The notes beneath the pieces are model-generated. The model made no database searches. It was not told the origin of the DNA and was given only the letters and a program-made list of their open reading frames with translations. Below, piece by piece: positions 40,995 through 49,118 of a stretch of DNA of 64,000 nucleotides. The position numbers and the translations under genes are program-made. Source of the stretch: Aureimonas sp. SA4125 (GTDB lineage Bacteria; Pseudomonadota; Alphaproteobacteria; Rhizobiales; Rhizobiaceae); NCBI RefSeq assembly GCF_019973775.1, contig NZ_AP025032.1, positions 2,418,001 to 2,482,000 of the forward strand, in the 5' to 3' direction. Position 1 is the first letter of the stretch. Each line of letters opens with the position of its first letter.

Positions 40995-43900
40995 GCGCCG
41001 CCCGTCTTGCCCTCGTCCCGAGCCCGGCGGTGCCGCCGAAGACCACCGTCACCCCGGCCACGCTGGCGGTACAGCGCAAATGTGCGACTTGCGAACACGA
41101 GGACAGGCTGCAACGTCGCCCGCGCGCCGGGCAGGCCGGCGGGCCGCTGGCGCGTCTTGGGGAGCGGCTCGAAGGAGCGGTGCAGCCGAAGCTGCGGATC
41201 AACGCGCCGGGGGACCGTTACGAGCAGGAGGCCGACCGCCTCGCCGACCTCGCCTTCGCCGGCCCGCCGCAATTTGCCCTGCCGCGGTTCGACGCCATCG
41301 GCCTGACGGCGCCGGCCTCGTCGCTGGGAATGGGGGTCACGCCGCTGCAGCGCCATGTCGATCCGGCGGCAGAGCGGACGATTGTTCAGCGCGACGCCGA
41401 GGACGTGGTGCCGGACGTCGCCGACAGGGACGACGAGGGCATGATGCAGATGCGCCGCAGCGTCGCCGCGCCGGCGATGGAGCATGCCGCGGACGCGTCG
41501 CCGACGTTTGAACGCGAGGTGGAGACGGCGCGCGCAAACGGCGATCGACTGCCGCCGGCGCTGCGCAGCGACCTGGAAAGCCGGCTGGGTGTCGATCTGT
41601 CGCGGGTCCGGATCCACACCGACCAGCGAGCGGCCCGTCTCGCCGCGTCGGTCGACGCGCTTGCCTTCACCGTTGGCAGCCATGTCTGGTTCGGCGCCGG
41701 CCGTTTCGATCCGGCCTCCGACACCGGGCGACGCCTTCTCGCGCACGAGCTCGTGCACACGCTGCAACAGGAACCGGCGCAGATCCGGCCGGCCCAGGTC
41801 CCTGCCGCACCGCTTGCGCAGAGACCGGCGGGCAACGGCTTGGACGGCGGTCCGGCCGAGACGGCAGTCGCCGCCGCCGAGCCGGGCCTGGTGCAGCGTG
41901 CCGACACCTTCGTTCCGGAAGGCCTGCCGTCGGGCGAGGACATTCACCAAAGCGTTCTCGGCCGGATCGCCAGCGACGGGAAGAACGGCAACCTGTTCAC
42001 CGAAGTGCGCATTCCCGGTGCCAGCAAGTCGGCGGTCGGGGCCGACCGGACCGGCCGCGCCGATCTCTACATGGTCGAGAGCGGCGAGAAGACGACGATT
42101 GCGGTCAACATGGATGCCGGCGAACCCGTGGCGTTCGCCTCCCACAAGGATCTTCGACGGGGTGGCGCGGCCTTCTCGCACGCGACGCTCGGCGCCCCCA
42201 AGGGCGCGAAGAAGGGCGGCTCGGACTGCGGCGTCGACGCCAACAACAAGAGCAAGAAGGTCTGCCGGCTGGACATGGTGCCGAAGGACATCCGCTTCGG
42301 CGACCTGAAGCCACCGGCGCCGGTGGAGATCCTGCTCGGCAAGGGCCAGATCTCGAACTATCGCAAGGGCGTCGCCAACACGGCATCGGCGCTGAACACC
42401 TTCATCACCCAGAACCCGACCCTCGCCGATCCGGAAAAGACCGCGCTCGGGCAGCCCATTCAGTGGACGCCCGATACCGGCACGATCGACGAGAAGGCGA
42501 TCACGATTCCTCCGTCGGTCGCCTTCGGCACCGAGAACAAGTTTCCGAAAGTGCCGCTGCGGCTCTATCGCGGCCTGAAGCGCGACGATCCGATCTCCGG
42601 CCTGAAAGGCCAGATCGCCGTCTACAAGGACAAGGAAGCCGGGATCTGGGCCTATGAATGGATCCCGACCGAAATCCCTGTGTCGGTGAAGGCGCCGACT
42701 TCGTCGAAAAGCTTCAAGGATGCCGTCGAGCGGATCAACGAGCTGATCGGCGATCTCACCGCGCCGCCCGAGAAAACGGGAATGGGCAAGTTCGCCCGCC
42801 GCAGACGTTCCCCTGCAGACGGGCGGATCGTCGCGCCGCAGATTCGCGTGCAGCGCAAGGGCACGCGCAGCTTCGATCCGGTCGAGTGGCCAAAACAGTA
42901 TGGCGACTGGAAGACGAGCGCCAAGCCGCTGATCGAGACCGACGCCGGCGCGGTTCCACGCGTCACCTCGGCGATCGTCGAGGTCAAGGAGCGTTCGAAA
43001 CTTCCGCTTTCGCTGCCGCAGAGCTTCGACAAGACGGCCAAAGACTACCGCAAGCTCGAACGCTGGAGCACCTGGGGCGGCGTATTCGGCCGGCTGCGCA
43101 GGGCGCTCGGTCCGCTCTTCGTCAAGTTTACCCGGTTCTACGAGAAGGCCCGCGACAAGTTCGAGGAGTTGCGCAGGTCGAAGGCGGAGTCAAAACCCGG
43201 CAGTGGCATCTTCGGGGCGATCCTGCGCGGCGCCTTCAAGATCGCGACGAACTTCGTCAGGGTGATCATCCAGCGGGTCGCGGCCAATATGAAGACTGCG
43301 CTGACGACCGCCGGCAAAGTGCTGTTCGACGATTTCTTCCAGGACACCTTCGTCGAGAAGCTGATCGAGGCGAAGACCGACCTTGAGGCGAAAGTCGCAG
43401 AAATCGAGGCGGAGGCGCAGGGCGCCGTCGACGACAAGATCAACGCGATCATCAAGCCCTACGAAGAGAAGATCAACTTCATCACCACCCTCGCCCAGGA
43501 GCTTGGCGACCTCAACAGCCTCGTCAGCAAGGTCCGATGGGGAGCAAGGGTGATTCAGTGCCTGACGCCGCCGGGTGTCGGCTGCCTCAAGCTGATCCTG
43601 CAGGAGGCGGCGGAGAAGGTGCTGGAGATGGTCGCCGGGACCTGCTGGTTCCAGCAGAACTTCATCGTGCCGATCTTCAAGAAAATCTCGTTCTTCACGT
43701 CCTTGCCGCGCACGCTCAGCGACTTTCTGATCGGCAAGATCAAGGAGATGCTGCCGTTCGACGCGGCGCTGAAGGAAAAGATGTTCCCGAAGCAGGATGT
43801 CTCCGTCGCTCTCAGCAACAAGGACATCGACTGCGAGTCGCACCCCATCACCAAGGAGCAGCGCGAGCTCAACCTTCTGTTCGACGCCTATGGCCCGCAG

Positions 43901-44608
43901 AAGGTTCGCGACCTGATCAAGCTCCTGGAGAAGGGTGGCGTGGACGAGAAGAGGGCCATTTCGATGGCGGAGATCGCCAAGCTGCGCGGCCTGCTCGAGA
44001 AGATGAAGAAGGGCGAGCTGACGCAGCAGCAGATCAAGGACGCGCTCGCCAGGCACGACCCGGCGAAGGGTTTTGGCAATCCGGCCATCGACGGGGTAGT
44101 GACCACGCTGAAGGGCAGCGGCGGCGCGGCCACGGGCCCCGCGACAGCGGGTGGTGGCACGTCCAGTGGTACCGCGCCGGCAGGTGGCGGGACGACTGGT
44201 GGCGGGACGCCGGGCACGGGCGGCGGCGGGGCGTCGCAGGCGCGGCGGGTCGCGGCCAAGGACGCGGTTCCGACGTTCAAGGGCGACGGCACGTCAAACT
44301 GTGCCCAGATCGACGTCGACGGCGGCCATGTCGACGACAAGAACGGTCAGGAAACGAAGATCAGCCTCCATGGCTGGGCCAACAGCACCTATGTCGGCGA
44401 GATCTACGATGTGCCTGCCACGGTCGCGAGCGTCACCGACCGGGACGATGCGGCCGGCAAGCGGCGCATCATCAGGTACAGGCTGAAGCAGGGGGCCCAG
44501 TTCAAGCACAAGGTCGCCGGGTGCAAGGATTTCGGCTACGCGGCCGGCACCGAGGCACCGCAGACCTTCGAGCTCGCGCCGGCCCCGGCAAAGGCGGCGG
44601 CGCCATGA
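40991..44608 (+). CDS. Large DUF4157 protein, candidate eCIS payload
   Basis: 1205 residues. A CxxC (Cys31/Cys34) follows the VQRKCATC motif common before DUF4157. The DUF4157 domain (about 185-262) contains LGVDLSRVRIHTDQRAARLAASVDALAFTVGSHVWFGAG and the zinc-peptidase-like HELVH (His252-His256). Residues 300-690 are an unrecognised mixed region; 700-960 are rich in amphipathic and hydrophobic helices with a coiled coil; a Gly/Thr/Ser linker (about 1040-1080) leads to a C-terminal beta domain. DUF4157 marks many eCIS-associated effectors. Whether the C-terminal parts are toxic is not visible from the sequence. Confidence 0.8.
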   Translation: MSAARLALVPSPAVPPKTTVTPATLAVQRKCATCEHEDRLQRRPRAGQAGGPLARLGERLEGAVQPKLRINAPGDRYEQEADRLADLAFAGPPQFALPRFDAIGLTAPASSLGMGVTPLQRHVDPAAERTIVQRDAEDVVPDVADRDDEGMMQMRRSVAAPAMEHAADASPTFEREVETARANGDRLPPALRSDLESRLGVDLSRVRIHTDQRAARLAASVDALAFTVGSHVWFGAGRFDPASDTGRRLLAHELVHTLQQEPAQIRPAQVPAAPLAQRPAGNGLDGGPAETAVAAAEPGLVQRADTFVPEGLPSGEDIHQSVLGRIASDGKNGNLFTEVRIPGASKSAVGADRTGRADLYMVESGEKTTIAVNMDAGEPVAFASHKDLRRGGAAFSHATLGAPKGAKKGGSDCGVDANNKSKKVCRLDMVPKDIRFGDLKPPAPVEILLGKGQISNYRKGVANTASALNTFITQNPTLADPEKTALGQPIQWTPDTGTIDEKAITIPPSVAFGTENKFPKVPLRLYRGLKRDDPISGLKGQIAVYKDKEAGIWAYEWIPTEIPVSVKAPTSSKSFKDAVERINELIGDLTAPPEKTGMGKFARRRRSPADGRIVAPQIRVQRKGTRSFDPVEWPKQYGDWKTSAKPLIETDAGAVPRVTSAIVEVKERSKLPLSLPQSFDKTAKDYRKLERWSTWGGVFGRLRRALGPLFVKFTRFYEKARDKFEELRRSKAESKPGSGIFGAILRGAFKIATNFVRVIIQRVAANMKTALTTAGKVLFDDFFQDTFVEKLIEAKTDLEAKVAEIEAEAQGAVDDKINAIIKPYEEKINFITTLAQELGDLNSLVSKVRWGARVIQCLTPPGVGCLKLILQEAAEKVLEMVAGTCWFQQNFIVPIFKKISFFTSLPRTLSDFLIGKIKEMLPFDAALKEKMFPKQDVSVALSNKDIDCESHPITKEQRELNLLFDAYGPQKVRDLIKLLEKGGVDEKRAISMAEIAKLRGLLEKMKKGELTQQQIKDALARHDPAKGFGNPAIDGVVTTLKGSGGAATGPATAGGGTSSGTAPAGGGTTGGGTPGTGGGGASQARRVAAKDAVPTFKGDGTSNCAQIDVDGGHVDDKNGQETKISLHGWANSTYVGEIYDVPATVASVTDRDDAAGKRRIIRYRLKQGAQFKHKVAGCKDFGYAAGTEAPQTFELAPAPAKAAAP

Positions 44609-45960
44609 GCGCGCGCGCCGCCCGTCGCCTGTTGCGCCGCCGGGGCACGTCCGCCGGGCCGGTCGCCGTGCCGGCCATCGTCAACCGCGTGCTCTCCCGG
44701 ACCGGCCAACCGCTCGACGCGGCGACCCGCGCGCATTTCGAGCCACGCTTCGGGCACGATTTCTCGAAAGTCCGCATCCATGCCGATGCGGAGGCCGGGC
44801 AGTCCGCCGCGGCGGTCAGCGCAGATGCCTATGCCTATCGCCAGGATATCGTCTTCGCGCCCAACCGTTACGCGCCAACGACGATCGCCGGGCGGACCCT
44901 CCTGGCGCACGAACTCGCCCATGTCGTGCAGGACGCCGGCATGCCGACCGCCGGCCCGCCCGTCGCGACGACGGCGCCATCGGACGCCGCCGAGCGCGCC
45001 GCGGATCAGGCGGCCTCGATGGCGCTCTCCGGCGGCTTGCCGACCTCGGCTCTACCGCCCCTGACGGGCAAGCCGGCCGGTGGGCGTCTGCATCGCCAGT
45101 TCGCCGGCTGTGCCGACATGCTGGCGGAACCGAACCAGAGCATGCTCTCGGGCAGTCTCGTACACCGCCTCATCGGGGTGCACTTCGCGGCGACCGCGAA
45201 GGGCGCCGTCGCCGTCGCGATTCCCGGCGGATCCGCCGGGCCGCTGCGGTCGATGGGACTCTGCGGCGGCGACGACAAGGTCATCAACCCGCAACTCGTC
45301 GGCGGCATGAGCGGCGCGGGCTTCCCAGACCTGGCGCGGATCACCCCGGGCGGCATTCTTCAGGTGGCGGAGATCAAGCCGGCGACGACAGAATGCCTGA
45401 TCGACGGCGAAGAACAGCTGATGCGCTATATCGACCAGGGCAATGCGCGCGACGACGGCCAGACAGCGTGGCGCGCCTCGCGGGGCATCAGCGTCGTCTC
45501 GCCGATGTTGCCGGGCGCCTATACTCCGCCGACCATCGCCTTGCCGGGCTTCGTCATTCGGACCGCCTGGTGCGGGCCGGGCTTGATGGCCTACAACGTG
45601 AAGCGGCATGGGCGCGTGCCCGTGCCGGCGACCCGCCGGGTCGGCGTCCGCGAGCGCAACCGCGAGCGGGTCCGGATCGAGGCCGACCCGCGGCTCGTGC
45701 CCGTCGTCGTCGGCGCCGGGGCGACTGCCGCCGTCGTGGTCGCGGGCCGGGCCCTGTGGCCGCATTTCTGGCGGGTGGTGGCGACGCGCTTCGCCATCCG
45801 CGGTACCGCCATGCTCGCCCTCTCGGCCGCGGACGGCCCCTTGCCGGTCGGCGAGCTTCTGAGCCTCGGCATCGCCCTCGTCACCGTCGCGCAGATCGCC
45901 TCCGACTGGAACGATCTGTGGCGAGAGGCCGACGCCGTCGCCAGCCGGGAGGGCGCATGA
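44605..45960 (+). CDS. Second DUF4157 protein with nuclease-like motif, candidate eCIS payload
   Basis: 451 residues, coupled to the preceding gene by ATGA. DUF4157 spans about 25-125 (TGQPLDAATRAHFEPRFGHDFSKVRIHADAEAGQSAAAVSADAYAYRQDIVFAPNRY, HELAH at 102-106). Residues about 165-320 carry the pattern G-F-PD-LARI ... LQVAEIKPAT ... EEQLMRYI, with Asp242, Glu256 and Lys258 spaced like the PD-(D/E)xK nuclease fold. The C-terminus has an Arg-rich stretch and two hydrophobic segments (about 365-385 and 415-435). A delivered nuclease is a reasonable inference, not shown. Confidence 0.75.
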   Translation: MSARAARRLLRRRGTSAGPVAVPAIVNRVLSRTGQPLDAATRAHFEPRFGHDFSKVRIHADAEAGQSAAAVSADAYAYRQDIVFAPNRYAPTTIAGRTLLAHELAHVVQDAGMPTAGPPVATTAPSDAAERAADQAASMALSGGLPTSALPPLTGKPAGGRLHRQFAGCADMLAEPNQSMLSGSLVHRLIGVHFAATAKGAVAVAIPGGSAGPLRSMGLCGGDDKVINPQLVGGMSGAGFPDLARITPGGILQVAEIKPATTECLIDGEEQLMRYIDQGNARDDGQTAWRASRGISVVSPMLPGAYTPPTIALPGFVIRTAWCGPGLMAYNVKRHGRVPVPATRRVGVRERNRERVRIEADPRLVPVVVGAGATAAVVVAGRALWPHFWRVVATRFAIRGTAMLALSAADGPLPVGELLSLGIALVTVAQIASDWNDLWREADAVASREGA

Positions 45961-45979
45961 TGCTTGCGGGAACCGCGCC

Positions 45980-46636
45980 ATGACCTCCTTTCCCAACTCC
46001 CCCAAGCTCGTCAAGGGCGGCATCGTGGAGGTCGATGCCGGGAGCTCGGCCGTGCTGCGGATCATCCCGCTGCAGTACAATCCGGACAGCGTCAGCCGGA
46101 CGCTGCAGGTCCAGGGCGTCGGCGACAACAGCCAGCGCTCCGAGGCACTGCGCCTGCGTGGGCCGCCGGTGGAAACCGTGCGGATAGAGGCCGAGATTGA
46201 CGCGACCGACGAGTTGGAGACGCCGGGCAGCCACCAAGCCGCCGCCGAATTCGGGGTATTCCCCAAACTCGCGGCACTGGAGCTGCTCATTTACCCGACC
46301 AGCGCGACTCTGCAGCGCAACAACGGCCTTGCCGGCAGCGGCACGCTCGAGATCGCGCCGATGGAGACGCCGCTGACGCTGTTCGTCTGGAGCAAGAACC
46401 GGATCCTGCCCGTGCGCATGACCGATTTCAGCGTGACCGAGGAGGCGTTCGACGCCGCGCTGAACCCGATCCGCGCCAAGGTCAGCCTCGGCATGCGCGT
46501 CCTCAGCATCGACGATCTGGGCTTTGCGCACCGCGGCGGCGGCATTTTCATGAGCTACCTGCAGGCCAAGGAACAGCTGGCACGCAGGGCGCCGAGCGGC
46601 GCGCTCGGGACACTCGGGATCGGAGCCTTGTCATGA
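45980..46636 (+). CDS. eCIS tube/hub adaptor (Afp7-like CIS_tube family)
   Basis: 218 residues. N-terminal KLVKGGIVEVDAGSSAVLRIIPLQYNPDSVSRTLQVQ and the following TVRIEAEIDATDELE, LELLIYP and VWSKNRILPVRMTDFSVTEEAFDAALNPIRAKVSLGMRVL match the family that joins the spike/hub to the tube in contractile injection systems. In Afp7 a LysM domain is on the same chain; here it is encoded by the next gene, whose ATG overlaps this stop (ATGA). Confidence 0.88.
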   Translation: MTSFPNSPKLVKGGIVEVDAGSSAVLRIIPLQYNPDSVSRTLQVQGVGDNSQRSEALRLRGPPVETVRIEAEIDATDELETPGSHQAAAEFGVFPKLAALELLIYPTSATLQRNNGLAGSGTLEIAPMETPLTLFVWSKNRILPVRMTDFSVTEEAFDAALNPIRAKVSLGMRVLSIDDLGFAHRGGGIFMSYLQAKEQLARRAPSGALGTLGIGALS

Positions 46637-46995
46637 ACGATCCGGTGCAGGCCCTCTTCCAGGCTGGCCTGTTGAAGGCGACCTCGTTCCCGCCGACGAG
46701 CCGCTATCACGGCGTGCCGACCGCCCACCTGGCATTGCCGGACGGCACGGACGTCGTCTATCTCCGCCGCCGTATCGTGCCGCCGCCGGAGCGTTTCGCC
46801 ACCCTCACCGAGTACATCGTCGTCCAGGGTGACCGGCTCGACCGCATCGCGGCGGCGGCGACAGGCGATCCCGAACAGTTCTGGAGCCTCTGCGACGCCA
46901 ATGGCGTGCTGCGGCCGAACGCGCTGACCGAGACTGTCGGCCGCCGCATCCTCATCACGCTGCCCGAGGGCGTGCCAGGGCCGGAGGGGGGCTGA
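46633..46995 (+). CDS. eCIS LysM-like protein
   Basis: 120 residues. Conserved RYHGVPTAHLALPDGTDVVYLRRRIVPPPERF leads into a LysM-like C-terminal half, YIVVQGDRLDRIAAAATGDPEQFWSLCDANGVLRPNAL. LysM domains of gp53-like baseplate proteins clamp the baseplate to the hub; that role is inferred by analogy. Overlaps the adaptor gene by 4 bp and is 2 bp from the hub gene. Confidence 0.82.
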   Translation: MNDPVQALFQAGLLKATSFPPTSRYHGVPTAHLALPDGTDVVYLRRRIVPPPERFATLTEYIVVQGDRLDRIAAAATGDPEQFWSLCDANGVLRPNALTETVGRRILITLPEGVPGPEGG

Positions 46996-46997
46996 CC

Positions 46998-48131
46998 ATG
47001 GCGATCAAGAACCTCAATCTCACCCTGATGATTGGCCCGGGCGTGCCGTTGCCAGCGCCGCGCGAGGTGATGGATGCGCTGTCCTCTGTCGAGGTGACGC
47101 AGGCCTCCGGCGACGAGGAGAGCGGCTTCGACCTCACCTTCACCCTCGACAAGCGTTCGCCGCTGTCGACGCTGTTCCTGATCTCGGGCGGTGCCAGCAT
47201 TCCGCTGGTGCGGGTCATCCTCGTGGCGACGCTCGGCGGATCGGCGAACGTCCTGATCGACGGGGTGGTCACCCATCATCAGGTCGAGCCCGGCGCCAAC
47301 GGCGGCCCGTCGACGTTGAAGATCCAGGGCAAGGACCTCAGCGCGGTGATGGGCTTCATCGACTTTTCCGGACTGCCTTTTCCCGCGATGCCCCCGGTTG
47401 CCCGCGCCGCGCTGATCCTGGCGAAATATGCCTGGCTCGGCATCATTCCCATGACGATCCCGAGCATTGCCGAGGACCTGCCGATCCCGACCGATCGCAT
47501 TCCGCTGCAGATCGACAAGGACCTGGATTATCTCAGGCTGCTTGCCCGTTCCTGCGGCCATGTCTTCTACATCGAGCCCGGCCCGAAGCCCGGCGTGAGC
47601 GTCGCCTATTGGGGACCGGAAATCCGGGTCGGCGCACCGCAGCCGGCGCTGTCGATCGACATGGACGCGCACAGCAATGTCGAGAGCCTGTCCTTCCGCT
47701 ACGAGACGGACCGCAAGGAAATTCCGATCGTCTTCATCCAGGAATCGATCAGCAAGGCGCCGATCCCGATCCCGATCCCCGACGTGACGCCGCTCAATCC
47801 GCCGCTCGGCGCAATCCCGCCGCTGCCGCCGAAGATCACGCTCCTGAAAGACACCGCGAACCTCTCGATCCCCGGCGCCCTGATGCGCGGCATCACCTAT
47901 GCCGCCGAGCATTCCGACGCGGTGTTCGCCAACGGCACGCTGGACGTCCTGCGTTATGGCCACGTGCTGCGCTCGCGCCGACTGGTCGGCGTGCGCGGCG
48001 CCGGCCTGGCCTTCGACGGGCTGTATTACGTGAAGAAGGTGACGCATCAGCTGGAGCGGGGCCGCTTCCGGCAGAGTTTCGAACTTGCCCGCAACGGCGT
48101 CGTCTCCACCGTCCCGAGGGTCGCGGCATGA
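46998..48131 (+). CDS. eCIS hub protein (gpD/VgrG N-terminal-like)
   Basis: 377 residues. The pattern is that of gpD/gp27-type hub proteins: LMIGPGVPLPAPREVMDALSSVEVTQASGDEESGFDLTFTLDKRSPLSTLF, VLIDGVVTHHQVEPG, the long DYLRLLARSCGHVFYIEPGPKPGVSVAYWGPE section, and C-terminal YYVKKVTHQLERGRFRQSFELARNG. A trimer would connect the tube to the spike. The OB-fold spike is a separate gene downstream, overlapped by ATGA; in Afp8 and VgrG the two are fused. A short Pro-Ile repeat lies at about 254-260. Confidence 0.88.
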   Translation: MAIKNLNLTLMIGPGVPLPAPREVMDALSSVEVTQASGDEESGFDLTFTLDKRSPLSTLFLISGGASIPLVRVILVATLGGSANVLIDGVVTHHQVEPGANGGPSTLKIQGKDLSAVMGFIDFSGLPFPAMPPVARAALILAKYAWLGIIPMTIPSIAEDLPIPTDRIPLQIDKDLDYLRLLARSCGHVFYIEPGPKPGVSVAYWGPEIRVGAPQPALSIDMDAHSNVESLSFRYETDRKEIPIVFIQESISKAPIPIPIPDVTPLNPPLGAIPPLPPKITLLKDTANLSIPGALMRGITYAAEHSDAVFANGTLDVLRYGHVLRSRRLVGVRGAGLAFDGLYYVKKVTHQLERGRFRQSFELARNGVVSTVPRVAA

Positions 48132-48643
48132 CGGAGACCGGCCCCTTCCTCGGCAAGTTCCGCGCGATCTGCGTCAACAACGTCGATCCGATGATGCTGG
48201 GCCGTATCCAGGTCATCGCACCGGACGTCTCGGGGGTGATGCTGTCGAGCTGGGCGATGCCGTGCCTGCCGGTCGCCGGCCTGCAGATGGGGATCTACAC
48301 CGTGCCGCCGCCCGGCGCCGGCGTCTGGCTCGAGTTCGAGCGCGGCAACCAGGACTACCCGATCTGGGTCGGCTGCTATTGGGGCTCGGGCGCCGAGGTG
48401 CCGGCGCTCGCCCGGCTGGTACCGCCGGCGGTGCCGGGCATCACCCTGCAGACGACTCTACAGAACGGCATGACGATCAACGACGTCCCCGGCCCGACCG
48501 GCGGAATCATGCTGAAGAGCGCCACCGGCGCGAAGCTGATCGTCAACGATACCGGCATCTACATCCAGAACGGCAAGGGGGCGAGCATCACCATGGTGGG
48601 GCCGGCGGTGACCGTCAACGGCGGCGCCCTGACGGTGATCTGA
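48128..48643 (+). CDS. eCIS spike protein with gp5/VgrG OB-fold
   Basis: 171 residues. The N-terminal OB-fold (FRAICVNNVDPMMLGRIQVIAPDVSG ... WAMPCLP ... PPPGAGVWLEFERGNQDYPIWVGCYWG) is typical of phage baseplate V/gp5 and VgrG proteins. The C-terminus has short repeating beta segments (GIMLKSATGAKLIVNDTGIYIQNGKGASITMVGPAVTVNGGALTV) that would form a triple-stranded needle. The PAAR-like tip gene follows 16 bp later. Confidence 0.92.
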   Translation: MTETGPFLGKFRAICVNNVDPMMLGRIQVIAPDVSGVMLSSWAMPCLPVAGLQMGIYTVPPPGAGVWLEFERGNQDYPIWVGCYWGSGAEVPALARLVPPAVPGITLQTTLQNGMTINDVPGPTGGIMLKSATGAKLIVNDTGIYIQNGKGASITMVGPAVTVNGGALTVI

Positions 48644-48659
48644 GGAGGAAGGGAAGGAC

Positions 48660-48983
48660 ATGCCCGGGTTCGTTCTGCATGTCGGCGCCACCGTCCTCTG
48701 CTCGCATGCCGGGCAGGCACAGCCGACGACGCCGGTGCCACGCGTGCTGGTCGGCGGGCAGCCGGTGGTCACCATCGCAGCGCCCTGGGTGGTTGCCGGC
48801 TGCACCATGCCGCCGCCGCCCGCGGGCAACGGCCCCTGCGTCACAGCCCAGTTCGTCAGCGCGGCTCTGCGCGTCACCGCGCTCGGGCAGCCGGTCCTTT
48901 TGCAAACGTCTCAGTCGCTCTGCGTGCCGACCGGGACACCGCTGATGCCGGTGGTCACGCAGATCCGCGTGATGGGGAGCTGA
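48660..48983 (+). CDS. eCIS PAAR-like tip protein
   Basis: 107 residues. MPGFVLHVGATVLCSHAGQAQPTTPVPRVLVGGQPVVTIAAPWVVAGCTMPPPPAGNGPCVTAQFVSAALRVTALGQPVLLQ is the PAAR-like family that tips spikes in eCIS particles. Conserved Cys/His residues (Cys14, His16, Cys48, Cys60) could bind the metal that stabilises the cone. Starts 16 bp after the spike gene with GAGGAAGG upstream. Confidence 0.9.
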   Translation: MPGFVLHVGATVLCSHAGQAQPTTPVPRVLVGGQPVVTIAAPWVVAGCTMPPPPAGNGPCVTAQFVSAALRVTALGQPVLLQTSQSLCVPTGTPLMPVVTQIRVMGS

Positions 48984-49058
48984 GAGATGCACATCGCCTA
49001 TCCCCTCCACATCGACGACCGCGCCCGAACCGCCTCGGCGACCGACAAGGCCTATCTG

Positions 49059-49066
49059 CTCCAGCT
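49059..49066. repeat. Target-site duplication, left copy
   Basis: CTCCAGCT directly precedes the left inverted repeat of the IS and is repeated exactly at 50442-50449. An 8-bp duplication fits the 8-9 bp made by IS256-family elements. Confidence 0.9.
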
Positions 49067-49094
49067 GGTCGTGTCCGTCAACGTGGTGGAAATT
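49067..49094 (+). repeat. IS256-type left terminal inverted repeat
   Basis: 28-bp end matching the reverse complement of 50414-50441 at 23 positions; mismatches at positions 4 and 12-15 from the tip. Confidence 0.88.
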
Positions 49095-49118
49095 GAGTGT
49101 AGCTGAAGCGGCTCCGTT

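Larger units (their letters stand above)
48987..49106 (+). pseudogene. gp25-like baseplate wedge gene, 5' fragment cut by IS insertion
   Basis: The first 27 codons encode MHIAYPLHIDDRARTASATD..LLQL, the usual N-terminus of eCIS gp25 (gp25/lysozyme-like baseplate protein). The frame then enters the insertion element at 49067 and stops at 49104-49106 after 12 foreign codons. The remaining 93 codons lie at 50451-50732. Joining 48987-49066 directly to 50450 restores one frame of 120 residues, the family length. gp25 is a core wedge component that starts sheath assembly. Confidence 0.9.
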
